A DNA stretch of 64,000 nucleotides, taken from the NCBI RefSeq assembly GCF_016806835.2, contig NZ_CP086111.1:303501-367500 (forward strand), read 5' to 3'. The stretch comes from Skermanella rosea (GTDB lineage: Bacteria; Pseudomonadota; Alphaproteobacteria; Azospirillales; Azospirillaceae). This document shows, in pieces, positions 49,888 to 59,244 of this stretch; position 1 is the first letter of the stretch, and every line of letters begins with the position of its first letter. Under the pieces are notes generated by a model. It searched no databases. It was not told the DNA's origin and was given only the letters and a program-made list of their open reading frames with translations. The position numbers and the translations under genes were made by a program.

Positions 49888-50085
49888 ATGTCGGACCACC
49901 GCGCATTTCCCAGGCCATGCCGGGAAGAAGCTTTCCGCGGATCGCCGCAGGCCGAGGCAAGGGGGGAGCCGATCCCCGAAACCCACGGCTTCGAATCGGC
50001 GAAGCCGCTCCGCGAGTTCGGCGCTGGCCGGCCGGTCCCGCCGGCCGATCGCCTGACGCGCCGACTCCTCGATGCCGCCTTCTGA
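49888..50085 (+). CDS. Possible small hypothetical protein
   Basis: An open frame of 65 residues with an ATG 8 bases after GGAG. It is charged and Pro/Arg-rich (ETHGFESAKPLREFGAGRPV), with no hydrophobic segment and no recognised family. The GC-rich region has many chance frames, so this is weak. Confidence 0.28.
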   Translation: MSDHRAFPRPCREEAFRGSPQAEARGEPIPETHGFESAKPLREFGAGRPVPPADRLTRRLLDAAF

Positions 50086-50253
50086 CGGGGAAGCCGTGAC
50101 GTCCCGCGAGCCACTGCCGGCGCCGGCCGCCCCCGGGGGTTCTGAAACACTGTCGCCGGCGGAACGCGTCGCCCGCCTCGCGTGGGCCGACTGCGCAGCC
50201 GCGACCACCCGCCGGGACGTTTTCCAGGATGTGACCGCGGACGCACTGCCGGC

Positions 50254-50282
50254 TTGCTTTCGCCCGCGCGCCCCACTATAAC
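50254..50282 (+). promoter_or_regulatory. Sigma70-type promoter of rpmI-rplT
   Basis: TTGCTT (50254-50259) and TATAAC (50277-50282) with exactly 17 bases between, predicting a start near 50289 and a leader of about 87 bases. Confidence 0.65.
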
Positions 50283-50375
50283 CCACGGCTCATTCGGGCG
50301 GCGAGGCCGGGTCGTTGGACCCTACGGACATGCCCAACCGCTCTGATATCTCACTCCAGGTTCTTGGGAGCAGAA

Positions 50376-50576
50376 ATGTCCAAGTTGAAGACCCACAGCG
50401 GTTCGAAGAAGCGCTTCAAGGTGACGGCCTCCGGCCGGGTAAAGGCCCAGGCCGCCGGCAAGCGCCACGGCATGGTCAAGCGTACCCAGAAGATGAAGCG
50501 CAACGCGCGCGGCACCATGGTGCTCGCGCCGCAGGATGGCGAGATCATCCTGAAGAACTTCCTGCGCAACGCCTGA
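50376..50576 (+). CDS. rpmI: 50S ribosomal protein L35
   Basis: Ribosomal protein bL35, 66 residues, strongly basic. Starts [20 protein letters not shown] and contains [20 protein letters not shown], matching the family. ATG 50376 follows GGGAGC; an in-frame start 4 codons earlier is not conserved. Cotranscribed with rplT (16-base gap). The infC gene that usually precedes this pair is not in the 600 bases upstream. Confidence 0.97.
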   Translation: MSKLKTHSGSKKRFKVTASGRVKAQAAGKRHGMVKRTQKMKRNARGTMVLAPQDGEIILKNFLRNA

Positions 50577-50592
50577 TCGGGAGAGCTGAACC

Positions 50593-50958
50593 ATGGCACG
50601 TGTCAAGCGGGGCGTAACCACTCACGCCCGTCACCGTAAGATCCTCAAGCTGGCCAAGGGCTATCGCGGCCGGTCCAGCAAGTGCTTCCGCATTGCGATC
50701 CAGAAGGTCGAGAAGGCGCTCCGTTACGCCTACCGCGACCGCCGCAACAAGAAGCGCGAGTTCCGCGGCCTGTGGATCCAGCGTATCAACGCCGGCGTCC
50801 GTCAGCACGGTCTGACCTATTCGCGCTTCATGAACGGCATGAAGCGGGCCGGCATCGACGTGGACCGCAAGGTCCTGGCCGACATCGCCGCCCGCGAGCC
50901 GGAAGCGTTCAAGGTCCTGGTCGACAAGGCCCAGGCCGCTCTCGCCCAGGCTGCTTGA
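50593..50958 (+). CDS. rplT: 50S ribosomal protein L20
   Basis: Ribosomal protein bL20, 121 residues, an early assembly protein of the large subunit. Basic N-terminal helix [20 protein letters not shown], then [15 protein letters not shown] and the globular part with [23 protein letters not shown] 50593 follows GGGAGAGC. Two hairpins follow at 50965 and 51013 before pheS. Confidence 0.98.
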   Translation: MARVKRGVTTHARHRKILKLAKGYRGRSSKCFRIAIQKVEKALRYAYRDRRNKKREFRGLWIQRINAGVRQHGLTYSRFMNGMKRAGIDVDRKVLADIAAREPEAFKVLVDKAQAALAQAA

Positions 50959-50964
50959 TCTTTT

Positions 50965-50990
50965 CCGGCGCCCGCCGAAACGGGCGCCGG
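50965..50990 (+). terminator. Hairpin directly after rplT
   Basis: Perfect 10-bp stem CCGGCGCCCG/CGGGCGCCGG with a 6-base loop, seven bases after the stop and preceded by TTTT; no T-run on the plus strand. Confidence 0.55.
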
Positions 50991-51012
50991 AGCGATCGAC
51001 GGCAATTGACTA

Positions 51013-51043
51013 GGGGGCCGCCCGGCTGGGCTGGCCCCCTTTT
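51013..51043 (+). terminator. Intrinsic terminator between rplT and pheS
   Basis: Stem GGGGGCC...GGCCCCC with a nested GCCC-GGCT-GGGC hairpin in between, followed by TTTTC. Strong terminator; pheS must start from a promoter in or after it, or by read-through. Confidence 0.78.
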
Positions 51044-51093
51044 CGCGCTTGCCGCCCCCATTTCCGGCGGCGCCCAACCTTGACGAGGAATCC

Positions 51094-52173
51094 ATGTCCG
51101 CTCTCGAAGCGCTGAAGACGGAATTGCTGACGGCGGTGAGCCAGGCCGCCGATCTGGCCGCGCTGGAAGAGGTCCGCGTCGCCGCACTGGGCAAGAAGGG
51201 CCGCATCACGGGCCTGATGGCCGACATGCGCACCCTGTCCCCCGAGGAGCGCAAGGAACGCGGCCAGCAGATGAACGCCCTGAAGGACGAGGTCGGGACG
51301 GCGCTGGACGCCCGCAAGGCCGAGTTGCACAAGGCGGAGCTCGCCCGGCGCCTGGAGGCCGAACGCATCGACGTCACCCTGCCTGTCCGGGCGGAGACCC
51401 AGGGCCGCGTTCATCCGATCACCCAGACCATCGACGAGCTGACCGCGATCTTCGCCGACATGGGGTTCTCGGTCGCCGAAGGGCCGGACATCGAGGACGA
51501 CTTCCATAACTTCACCGCGCTGAACTTCCCGCCCGGTCATCCGGCGCGCGACATGCACGACACCTTCTACCTGCCGGACCGTCCGACCGACGGCAGCCGC
51601 ATGCTCCTGCGCACGCATACCTCGCCGGTGCAGGTCCGCTCGCTGCTGGCCGACAAGGCGCCGATCCGCGTGATCATTCCTGGCCGCACGTATCGTTCCG
51701 ACTACGACATGACCCATACCCCGATGTTCCATCAGGTCGAAGGGCTGGTCGTGGACGAGAAGACCAGCATGGCGCACCTGCGCGGCTGCCTGGTCGAGTT
51801 CTGCCGCGCGTTCTTCGACGTGGACGACCTGCCGCTGCGCTTCCGGCCCAGCTTCTTCCCTTTCACCGAACCCTCGGCGGAGGTCGACATCGGCTGCCTG
51901 CGCCGCGGCGGCGAGCTGAAGATCGGCAATTTCGGCGACTGGCTGGAGATCCTGGGCTGCGGCATGGTGCATCCGAACGTGCTGGAGAACTGCGGCATCG
52001 ACAGCACGAAGTACCAGGGCTTCGCCTTCGGCATGGGCATCGAGCGCATCGCCATGCTGAAATACGGCATCCCCGACCTGCGCACCTTCTTCGAGGCCGA
52101 CCTGCGCTGGCTGAAGCATTACGGCTTCGTGCCCCTCGACGTGCCTTCCCTGGCCCAGGGCCTGAACCGATAA
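51094..52173 (+). CDS. pheS: Phenylalanyl-tRNA synthetase alpha subunit
   Basis: Catalytic alpha subunit of the (alpha-beta)2 class II enzyme; 359 residues. N-terminal coiled-coil arm (about 1-85), then class II motif 1 [19 protein letters not shown], motif 2 around [20 protein letters not shown], and motif 3 [21 protein letters not shown] 51094 after GAGGAAT; the frame open 15 codons earlier lies in the terminator region. Followed after 12 bases by pheT. Confidence 0.97.
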   Translation: MSALEALKTELLTAVSQAADLAALEEVRVAALGKKGRITGLMADMRTLSPEERKERGQQMNALKDEVGTALDARKAELHKAELARRLEAERIDVTLPVRAETQGRVHPITQTIDELTAIFADMGFSVAEGPDIEDDFHNFTALNFPPGHPARDMHDTFYLPDRPTDGSRMLLRTHTSPVQVRSLLADKAPIRVIIPGRTYRSDYDMTHTPMFHQVEGLVVDEKTSMAHLRGCLVEFCRAFFDVDDLPLRFRPSFFPFTEPSAEVDIGCLRRGGELKIGNFGDWLEILGCGMVHPNVLENCGIDSTKYQGFAFGMGIERIAMLKYGIPDLRTFFEADLRWLKHYGFVPLDVPSLAQGLNR

Positions 52174-52185
52174 GGACAGCCGACG

Positions 52186-54591
52186 ATGAAGCTCACCCTT
52201 TCCTGGCTGAAGGCCCACCTGGACACCGGGGCCGACGTCGAGACGATTTCTGCGAAGCTCACATCCCTCGGCCTGGAGGTCGAGGAGGTCGTCGACCGCG
52301 CCAAGGGGCTCGAACCCTTCCGGGTGGCCTACGTGGTCTCCGCCGAGAAGCACCCCGACGCCGACAAGCTGCGCGTCTGCATGGTCGATACCGGGTCCGA
52401 AACGGTCCAGGTGGTTTGCGGCGCGCCCAATGCCCGCACGGGCATGAAGGGCGTCTTCGCGCCGACCGGCTCGGTCATCCCGGCGACCGGCGTGGAGCTG
52501 AAGAAGGGCGTCATCCGCGGCGTCGAGTCCAACGGGATGCTCTGTTCCGAGCGCGAAATGGGGCTGTCGGACGCCCATGAGGGCATCATCGACCTGCCCG
52601 AGGACGCCCCCGTGGGTGCCCCCTTCGCCTCGGTGGTCGGGCTGGACGATCCCCTGATCGACGTCTCGCTGACGCCCGACCGGGCCGATTGCGCCGGCGT
52701 CCGCGGCATCGCCCGCGACCTCGCGGCGACCGGCCTGGGCGAGCTGAAGCCGCTGGAGACCACGCCGGTGCCGGGCACCTTCCCCAGCCCGATCGGCGTC
52801 ACGCTCGACTTCGGCGCCGGGGACGGGCAGGCCTGCCCGATGTTCGTCGGCCGCCTGATCCGCGGCGTGAGGAACGGGCCGAGCCCGCGCTGGCTGCAGG
52901 ACCGGCTCCTGTCCATCGGTCTCCGGCCGATCTCGGCCCTGGTCGACATCACCAACCTGCTGACCCACGACATCGCCCGGCCGCTGCACGTGTTCGACGC
53001 GGGCAAGCTGCGGGGCGGGCTGACGGTGCGGCTGGCCCGCCCCGGCGAGACGCTGCTGGCCCTGAACGGCAAGGAATACGCCCTGGACGAGGGCATGACC
53101 GTGATCGCCGACGACAGCGGCGTGGTCAGCCTGGGCGCCGTGATGGGCGGCGAGGGCACCGGCGTCACCGAGACGACGACCGACGTGTTCCTGGAGGTGG
53201 CTCTGTTCGACCCGGTGCGCACGGCCCGGACCGGCCGCAGGCTGTCGATCGACAGCGACGCCCGCTACCGGTTCGAGCGCGGCGTCGATCCCGCCTTCGT
53301 GATCCCCGGCGCGGAGATCGCTACCCGGCTGATCCTGGAGATCTGCGGCGGCACCGCCAGCGAGCTGGTGGTGGCCGGATCGGAGCCGTCCTGGCGACGC
53401 GAGCTGACCCTGCGGCCCGGCCGTACCCTGGAGCTGGGCGGGGTGGATGTTCCGGTGCCGGAACAGGTGCGCATCCTGGAGGCGCTGGGCTTCGGCGTGA
53501 CGGAGCGGGGCGACGGCGTGATGGCCGTCCTGCCGCCGAGCTGGCGCGCCGACATCCACGGCGAGGCGGATCTGGTCGAGGAAGTGCTGCGCGTCCACGG
53601 CTACGAGCATATCCCGGCGATCCCGCTGGAGCGGGTCTCGGCGATCACCCGCCCCGCGCTGAACGCCAGGCAGAAGCGCACGGCCATGGCCCGGCGCGTG
53701 CTGGCCGTGCGCGGCCTGTCGGAAGCGGTCACCTGGTCCTTCATGTCATCCGCCCACGTGGACCTGTTCGGCGGCGTGGTGGACGGGCTGCGACTGCTGA
53801 ACCCGATCAGCGCCGACCTGGACGTCATGCGTCCCTCGATCCTGCCCAACCTGATCCAGGCGGTCGGCCGCAACGCCGACCGGGGCTATCCGGATACCGG
53901 CCTGTTCGAGGTCGGCCCGGTCTTCCGCGACCCGTCGCCGCAGGGACAGGACACGGTCGCCGCCGGTGTCCGGTCCGGCGCCCTGGTGCCGCGCCAGTGG
54001 GCGGAGAAGCAGCGCCCGGTGGACGCGTTCGATGCCAAGGCCGACGCCCTGGCGGTGCTGGAGGCCGCGGGCGCCCCGACGGGCAACCTGCAGGTCACGA
54101 CCGACGCGCCGGCCTGGTACCATCCCGGCCGCTCCGGCGTCCTGCGCCTCGGGCCGACGGTGCTCGCCCGGTTCGGCGAGGTGCATCCGGAAGTGCTGGA
54201 CGCGCTGGGCGCCAAGGGGCCGGTCGCGGCGTTCGAGGTGATGCTCGACGCGGTGCCGGTGCCGAAGAAGAAGGGCGGGACGGCCAAGCCCCTCCTGCGG
54301 CTGTCGCTGTTCCAACCGATCCAGCGCGACTTCGCGTTCCTGGTCGACGCCTCGGTCGAGGCCGAGAAGCTGGTCCGGGCGGCCAGGGGGGCGGACAAGG
54401 GGCAGATCACCGAGGTTTCCGTGTTCGACGTCTACCAGGGTCAGGGGATCGAACCGGGCACCAAGTCGCTCGCCATCACGGTCACCATCCAGCCCACCGG
54501 CAAGCCGCTGACGGAGCAGGAAATCGACGCGATCGGCGCCAAGATCGTCGCCGCGGTATCGAAGGCGACCGGCGGCACTTTGCGCGGTTGA
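52186..54591 (+). CDS. pheT: Phenylalanyl-tRNA synthetase beta subunit
   Basis: Beta subunit, 801 residues. Order: N-terminal MKLTLSWLKAHLDTGADVET, OB-fold tRNA-binding domain (HPDADKLRVCMVDTG ... VCGAPNAR), B3/B4 editing region with KGVIRGVESNGMLCSEREM and TPDRADCAGVRGIARD, B5 domain, catalytic-like core, and C-terminal anticodon-binding ferredoxin fold (PIQRDFAFLVDASVEAEKLV). Intact and of normal length. A 14-bp hairpin follows. Confidence 0.97.
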   Translation: MKLTLSWLKAHLDTGADVETISAKLTSLGLEVEEVVDRAKGLEPFRVAYVVSAEKHPDADKLRVCMVDTGSETVQVVCGAPNARTGMKGVFAPTGSVIPATGVELKKGVIRGVESNGMLCSEREMGLSDAHEGIIDLPEDAPVGAPFASVVGLDDPLIDVSLTPDRADCAGVRGIARDLAATGLGELKPLETTPVPGTFPSPIGVTLDFGAGDGQACPMFVGRLIRGVRNGPSPRWLQDRLLSIGLRPISALVDITNLLTHDIARPLHVFDAGKLRGGLTVRLARPGETLLALNGKEYALDEGMTVIADDSGVVSLGAVMGGEGTGVTETTTDVFLEVALFDPVRTARTGRRLSIDSDARYRFERGVDPAFVIPGAEIATRLILEICGGTASELVVAGSEPSWRRELTLRPGRTLELGGVDVPVPEQVRILEALGFGVTERGDGVMAVLPPSWRADIHGEADLVEEVLRVHGYEHIPAIPLERVSAITRPALNARQKRTAMARRVLAVRGLSEAVTWSFMSSAHVDLFGGVVDGLRLLNPISADLDVMRPSILPNLIQAVGRNADRGYPDTGLFEVGPVFRDPSPQGQDTVAAGVRSGALVPRQWAEKQRPVDAFDAKADALAVLEAAGAPTGNLQVTTDAPAWYHPGRSGVLRLGPTVLARFGEVHPEVLDALGAKGPVAAFEVMLDAVPVPKKKGGTAKPLLRLSLFQPIQRDFAFLVDASVEAEKLVRAARGADKGQITEVSVFDVYQGQGIEPGTKSLAITVTIQPTGKPLTEQEIDAIGAKIVAAVSKATGGTLRG

Positions 54592-54631
54592 CAACAATCG
54601 GTCCCGCCCGTGGTTTAATGGAGAGACGGTT

Positions 54632-54668
54632 CGGCCGGCGGCGGGCATACGATACCCGCCGCCGGCCG
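54632..54668 (+). terminator. Hairpin after pheT
   Basis: Perfect 14-bp stem CGGCCGGCGGCGGG with its complement and a 9-base loop, 40 bases after the pheT stop. No T-run. Confidence 0.6.
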
Positions 54669-54701
54669 CCATCCGTCTCCTGAACCTTGGAGGTGCCGGG
54701 C

Positions 54702-55634
54702 ATGGGCTCCCACTCTCACCACGACCATGGCGGCGGGCACGGCCACGCCCATTCCCACTCGCGTAACGAGCGCCGCCTGCTGCTGGCCCTGCTGCTGACC
54801 GGGGGCTTCATGGTGGTGGAGGCGGTCGGCGGCGTCCTGGCCGGCTCGCTCGCCCTGCTCGCCGACGCCGGGCACATGCTGACCGACACGGCGGCGCTCG
54901 CCCTGTCCTGGTACGCCTTCAGGGTCAGCCGGCGGCCGGCCACGGCGGACCGGTCCTACGGGCAGCACCGGTTCCAGGTGCTCGCGGCCCTGATCAACGG
55001 CGCCACGCTGATCGCGGTGGCCGCCTGGATCGTCCTGGAGGCGGCCGAGCGGCTGCTGGATCCCGTTCCCGTCATGGGCACCACCATGCTCGCCATCGCC
55101 GCGACCGGCCTTGCGGTCAACGTCGCGGGGTTCCTGATCCTGCACGGCGGCGACCAGGAGAACCTCAACATGAGGGGGGCGGCGCTCCATGTCCTGGGCG
55201 ACCTGCTGGGGTCGGTGGCCGCCATCGTGGCCGCCGGGGTCATCCTGTGGACCGGCTGGACGCCGATCGATCCGATCCTGTCGGTCCTGGTCGCCCTGCT
55301 GATCCTCCGCAGCGCCTGGACCCTGGTCTCCAGGTCCTGGCACGTGCTGATGGAGGGAACGCCGGAGGGGCTGGACATCGACCGGCTCAGCCGCGAACTG
55401 GCCGACGCGGTCCCCGGCGTGGCGGACGTCCACCATGTCCATGCCTGGTCGCTGACGCCCGACCGTCCGCTGATCACCTTCCACGCCAGCCTCGCCGCCG
55501 GCGCCGACCACGACGAGGTGCTGCGCCGGCTCCGTCAGGAACTGGCGCACCGCTTCGACATCGAGCATTCGACGATCCAGCTGGAGCGGGATCCGTGCCA
55601 GGTCGAGCCCTGCCGGGACAGGACCTTCGCCTGA
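54702..55634 (+). CDS. Cation diffusion facilitator metal exporter
   Basis: A 310-residue inner-membrane CDF protein with six membrane helices exporting a divalent cation such as Zn, Co or Cd in exchange for protons. His-rich N-terminus (HSHHDHGGGHGHAHSH) as in CzcD/ZitB-type members; metal-site H-x3-D motifs GHMLTD in helix 2 and HVLGD in helix 5; C-terminal cytoplasmic domain with HHVHAWSLTPDRPLITFH and a terminal Cys-containing tail (DPCQVEPCRD). ATG 54702 after TTGGAGG; a TTG 15 bases upstream is less likely. Metal specificity is not determinable. Confidence 0.93.
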   Translation: MGSHSHHDHGGGHGHAHSHSRNERRLLLALLLTGGFMVVEAVGGVLAGSLALLADAGHMLTDTAALALSWYAFRVSRRPATADRSYGQHRFQVLAALINGATLIAVAAWIVLEAAERLLDPVPVMGTTMLAIAATGLAVNVAGFLILHGGDQENLNMRGAALHVLGDLLGSVAAIVAAGVILWTGWTPIDPILSVLVALLILRSAWTLVSRSWHVLMEGTPEGLDIDRLSRELADAVPGVADVHHVHAWSLTPDRPLITFHASLAAGADHDEVLRRLRQELAHRFDIEHSTIQLERDPCQVEPCRDRTFA

Positions 55635-55812
55635 GCCGCCCGGCGGGCCCCGCGCCCGAAAAACCGTCGACTGAAGAAAATTCATGGGGCGTCAACGTGT
55701 AGTGAACCATTTCACAGCGCGGTTCCCGTTCCGGGGCCACTCTCCCGCCAGTCCTCACCCCTTGGATTTCCATCGGAAGTCGAAGGGCACCAGGAAAGCC
55801 AGGAGCGCCGCG

Positions 55813-56139
55813 ATGACTGTGATCCCGTTTCCCGCCTGCCGCTTCACGCCCGCCGATCTGGTCGCCTTCTACCGGATCGCGCTGCCCAAATGCTCACGGG
55901 GCGCCTGGGCCGCCGTCGCCCGCCAGACCGGCCGGCACCATGACAGGCTGCTGATCTCGCTGCCCGGGATCGAGGATCCCGTCTTCATCTTCGAGCGCGA
56001 CGTGAGCGGCCGGTACCGGCTGTGGTTCAGGGAAGGCGGCACGCGCTGCATCGGGTCGGCCTCGACGGCGGAGGAATGCCTCGGCGTCTGGCACGCGGCG
56101 CCGGTCCGCAGACGATCCGGCGCGGTGCCGGGGCGCTGA
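55813..56139 (+). CDS. Small conserved protein, paralogue of the gene at 26403
   Basis: A 108-residue protein of unknown family, paralogous to the 26403-26732 product over its whole length. Conserved features: CRFTPADLVAFYRIALPKCS, RGAWAAVARQTGR, IEDPVFIFERDVSGRYRLWF, CIGSASTAEECLGVWH. The ATG follows CCAGGAGCGCC. Cytoplasmic, probably alpha/beta. It precedes the haem-PAS hybrid kinase, with a CtrA-type box between them. The two paralogues share no common neighbour type, which suggests dispersal by duplication. Confidence 0.78.
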   Translation: MTVIPFPACRFTPADLVAFYRIALPKCSRGAWAAVARQTGRHHDRLLISLPGIEDPVFIFERDVSGRYRLWFREGGTRCIGSASTAEECLGVWHAAPVRRRSGAVPGR

Positions 56140-56153
56140 CGCTCCGGATCGAA

Positions 56154-56168
56154 TTAAATGTATATTAA
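56154..56168. promoter_or_regulatory. Exact CtrA-type box TTAA-N7-TTAA
   Basis: Perfect half sites with 7-base spacing, 15 bases after the stop of the small gene and 152 bases upstream of the preferred hybrid-kinase start. Confidence 0.6.
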
Positions 56169-56319
56169 CCATGATGGTCGAGTCTTCGGATCCGTAGCGA
56201 TGCCGAAACGACCCTTCCGTCTCGTCCCCCGGGGGCGGGCCGATTCGAACCGGCGGCGCAATCCATCGATCACCGGCGCCTCGCGCCCTTCAACAGCCGA
56301 TCGGCCGCGGCGCGTCCAG

Positions 56320-59220
56320 ATGAGCCTGCTCTCACGCCTGATCCTGATCTTCCTGTCCATCCTGGTTCCCGGGGTCGGCATCGGCATCTTCACCGACTAC
56401 GAGGCCCGGAATACGGCCGAGGCCGCGGTCCGGGAGGAGGCTTCCAGACTGCTCGACCGGGTCCAGGGGGAGCAGGCGCGCGTCTTCGACGGCATCCGGC
56501 AGATCGCGGCCCTGGTCGCGGCCACCGATGCCGTCCGCACCGCCGACCACGCCCGATGCCAGGCGCAGCTGGACAGGACCGTCCAGCGGCTGTCCCCGCA
56601 CCTGACCATCTCGGTCGCGGACCGGCGGGGCGTCCTGCTCTGCTCCAGCCGGCCGGACCAGGTCGGGCGCTCGATCGGCGACCGGTCCGACATCATGGCG
56701 GCGCTGAAGACCGACGAGATGGTGGTCGGCGAGTTCATCCGGCCGGACATGACGGCCGGCGGCGGTGCCCTGCCGTTCGCCTTGCGCTACGGCGACGATG
56801 CCGGGGATGCCGGCGGGATCGTGACCGTGCTGCTCGACGTGGCATGGTGGAACGCCGTCCCCGACGAGGTCCCGCTTCCCGACGGCGTTTCCCTGATCGT
56901 CACCGACCGCGCCGGGACCATCCTGGCGGTCCGGTCGGCCCACGCCGCGGCGCCGAAGTCGGAAGCACCGGAAGTGATGGCGACGGTGCGCCCCTCCGCC
57001 GCGATCCGGGGCCTGTTCGTCGGGATCGGCGTCGGCATCGACCCGGAGGAGATCCGCCAGCGTCTCGACGACATGGTGCGGCACCGGACGCTGATGATCG
57101 GCGTCGGACTCCTCGCCGCGCTGGCGGCCGCCGCGGGACTGGCATACCGGCTCGTCCTCCACCCGGTCGCGACGCTGGCCCGCACGGCCGACCTGTGGCG
57201 TGCCGGCAATGCCCGGGCGGGCGCCTTCGCCAGCGACGACACGTCGGAGTTCGGCACCCTCGGCCGGACCTTCGACGCCATGGCCGACGCCTTGGAGCGA
57301 AGCCGCCAGGAGCGCGAGCGGGCGGAATCGGCCGCGGACCGGATGGCGTCGGTCCTGGAAGGCACCGCCGACGGGATCTGCGAGGTCGACGGCGGCTGGC
57401 TGATCACCTACGCGAACCAGCAGTGCCGGTCCCTGCTGGGCGGTGATCGGGAACTGGTCGGGATGCCGCTGCTGGAGGCGCTGCCGGAGGCACTGGCCGA
57501 TGCCTTCCGGACGGAATGCGCGCGAGCCCTGGCGGACCAGGTCCCGGTCAGCTTCGAGGCCTATCCGGCACCGCTCTCGCGCTGGCTGGCGGTCCGGCTG
57601 CTGCCGTGCCGGGACGGCCTGCTGATCTCCTTCCAGGACATCACCGAGCGGCGCGAGACCGAGTTGTGCATCGAGCGGGCCGAGGCCCATTACCGGGCGA
57701 TCGTCGACACCGCCGTGGACGGGATGGTCGTGATCGACCACACCGGGATCATCCAGTCCTTCAACCCGGCGGCCGAGCGCATGTTCGGCCATGCCGCCGC
57801 GGAGGTGATCGGCCGGAACGTCACGGTCCTGATGCAGGACCGCGACGCCGCGGTCCATGACGGCCATATCTGGAACTACCGGCACGGCAGCGACCGCAAC
57901 GTGATCGGGCGGAAGCGCGACCTGGAGGGGCGGCGCAAGGACGGCACGGTCTTCGCGCTGGAACTGTCGGTCGCCGAGTGGTCGGACGGGCGGCAGCGGT
58001 TCTTCACCGGCTTCATGCGCGACATCACCGCGCGCCAGCGGACCGACGCCGCGATCCAGGCGGCGCGCGACGAGGCGGTGGCCGCCCGCGCGGAGGCGGA
58101 GCGGGCCGTCCTGGCGAAATCGAAGTTCCTGGCCGCCGCGAGCCACGACCTGCGCCAGCCCGTGCAGTCCCTGTTCTTCCTGGGATCGGCCCTGGCCGAC
58201 GGGCTTCAGGACCATCCCATGCTGCCGCTGGTCGGCAGCATCAATCAGGCGACCGAGGCGCTCAAGCTGCTGCTCGACGGGCTGCTCGACATTTCCAAGC
58301 TGGATGCCGGCGTGATCGCGCCGCAGGTGACCGACATGCCGGTCGACGACCTGCTCCGCCGCCTCGGGGCCGAATATGCCCACCGTGCCGAACGGCAGGG
58401 GCTGCGGCTCAAGGTCGTGCTGTCCGACAGCACCGTGCGGAGCGACGCCGTCCTGCTGGAGCGGATCCTGCGCAACCTGATCGAGAACGCGCTGCGCTAT
58501 ACCGAGCGGGGACGCATCCTGATCGGCTGCCGCCGGATCGACCTGGACACCCTGCGCATCGAGGTGCGGGACACCGGCATCGGCTTCCCGGCCGACCAGG
58601 CCGAGTCCATCTTCGAGGAGTTCCACCGCATCAACCCGGGCGACGGCGGCGATGCCGCGGACGAGGCCCAGGGCCTGGGGCTGGGGCTCGCCATCGTGCG
58701 CCGGCTCGCCGGGCTGCTCGGCCATCCCGTCTCGGTGACGTCGACGCCGGGCCGCGGCTCGCGCTTCTCGATCGACGTGCCGCTGGTCGCTTCGGCCGCC
58801 ACGGCCGTGGCCGCGCCGCCGGTCATCGACGATCCCCGCGGGCGCGGGCTCGCCCTGATCCTCGACGACGAGCCGGTGATCCTGATCGGGCTGAGGCTGT
58901 TGCTGGAGAGCTGGGGCTACCGGGTGCTGTCGGCCCGGAACCCGGGCGACGCCCTGCGCCGGGTGGCGGACGACGGGGTGCCCGACCTGATCATCGCCGA
59001 CTACCGCCTGGGCGACGGGGTCAAGGGACCCGATGCGATCGGAAAGCTGCGGGCTGCCACGGGTTCGGAAATTCCCGGCGTCATCCTGACCGGCGACACG
59101 GCGCAGGAACTGCTCGACGAGGTCGAGGGCGGCGGCTTCGACCTCCTGCACAAGCCGGTGGCCTCCCACGAACTGCGCCGGAAGTTGGAAGACCTGTGCC
59201 GGACCGGGGGAGGCCCGTAG
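56320..59220 (+). CDS. Hybrid histidine kinase with FixL-like haem-PAS domain and receiver domain
   Basis: A 966-residue membrane hybrid kinase. Two membrane helices (about 3-22 and 257-279) bracket a periplasmic Cache-like sensor; then HAMP, a first PAS (from about 340), a second PAS (about 467-570), HisKA with His609 in SHDLRQPVQSL, HATPase, and a C-terminal receiver with Asp894 (IIADYRLGDG). PAS2 resembles the FixL oxygen sensor: His513 in VHDGHIW falls on the FixL haem-ligand histidine (H200 in Bradyrhizobium) and Arg533 falls 20 residues on, on FixL R220, the O2-sensing arginine. The frame opens at 56158, but ATG 56320 (MSLLSRLILIF) starts the membrane helix and clears the CtrA box. Confidence 0.9.
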   Translation: MSLLSRLILIFLSILVPGVGIGIFTDYEARNTAEAAVREEASRLLDRVQGEQARVFDGIRQIAALVAATDAVRTADHARCQAQLDRTVQRLSPHLTISVADRRGVLLCSSRPDQVGRSIGDRSDIMAALKTDEMVVGEFIRPDMTAGGGALPFALRYGDDAGDAGGIVTVLLDVAWWNAVPDEVPLPDGVSLIVTDRAGTILAVRSAHAAAPKSEAPEVMATVRPSAAIRGLFVGIGVGIDPEEIRQRLDDMVRHRTLMIGVGLLAALAAAAGLAYRLVLHPVATLARTADLWRAGNARAGAFASDDTSEFGTLGRTFDAMADALERSRQERERAESAADRMASVLEGTADGICEVDGGWLITYANQQCRSLLGGDRELVGMPLLEALPEALADAFRTECARALADQVPVSFEAYPAPLSRWLAVRLLPCRDGLLISFQDITERRETELCIERAEAHYRAIVDTAVDGMVVIDHTGIIQSFNPAAERMFGHAAAEVIGRNVTVLMQDRDAAVHDGHIWNYRHGSDRNVIGRKRDLEGRRKDGTVFALELSVAEWSDGRQRFFTGFMRDITARQRTDAAIQAARDEAVAARAEAERAVLAKSKFLAAASHDLRQPVQSLFFLGSALADGLQDHPMLPLVGSINQATEALKLLLDGLLDISKLDAGVIAPQVTDMPVDDLLRRLGAEYAHRAERQGLRLKVVLSDSTVRSDAVLLERILRNLIENALRYTERGRILIGCRRIDLDTLRIEVRDTGIGFPADQAESIFEEFHRINPGDGGDAADEAQGLGLGLAIVRRLAGLLGHPVSVTSTPGRGSRFSIDVPLVASAATAVAAPPVIDDPRGRGLALILDDEPVILIGLRLLLESWGYRVLSARNPGDALRRVADDGVPDLIIADYRLGDGVKGPDAIGKLRAATGSEIPGVILTGDTAQELLDEVEGGGFDLLHKPVASHELRRKLEDLCRTGGGP

Positions 59221-59244
59221 GTTAGCCGCCCCTCCGCATCGGTT

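Larger units (their letters stand above)
49760..50375. other. 616-base region between PagL-like gene and rpmI
   Basis: Contains only the weak small ORF at 49888 and, at its right end, a good promoter for rpmI-rplT. The AT-rich patch around 49795-49830 may hold a promoter for the small ORF. No other feature seen. Confidence 0.4.

Noticed and set aside
50072-50281. 69-codon plus-strand frame before rpmI
   Set aside because: Overlaps another weak frame and runs into the rpmI promoter; no ribosome-binding site.
56332-59169. A 945-codon minus-strand open frame opposite the hybrid kinase
   Set aside because: It lies entirely within the well-supported kinase and has shadow composition with no domain motifs.
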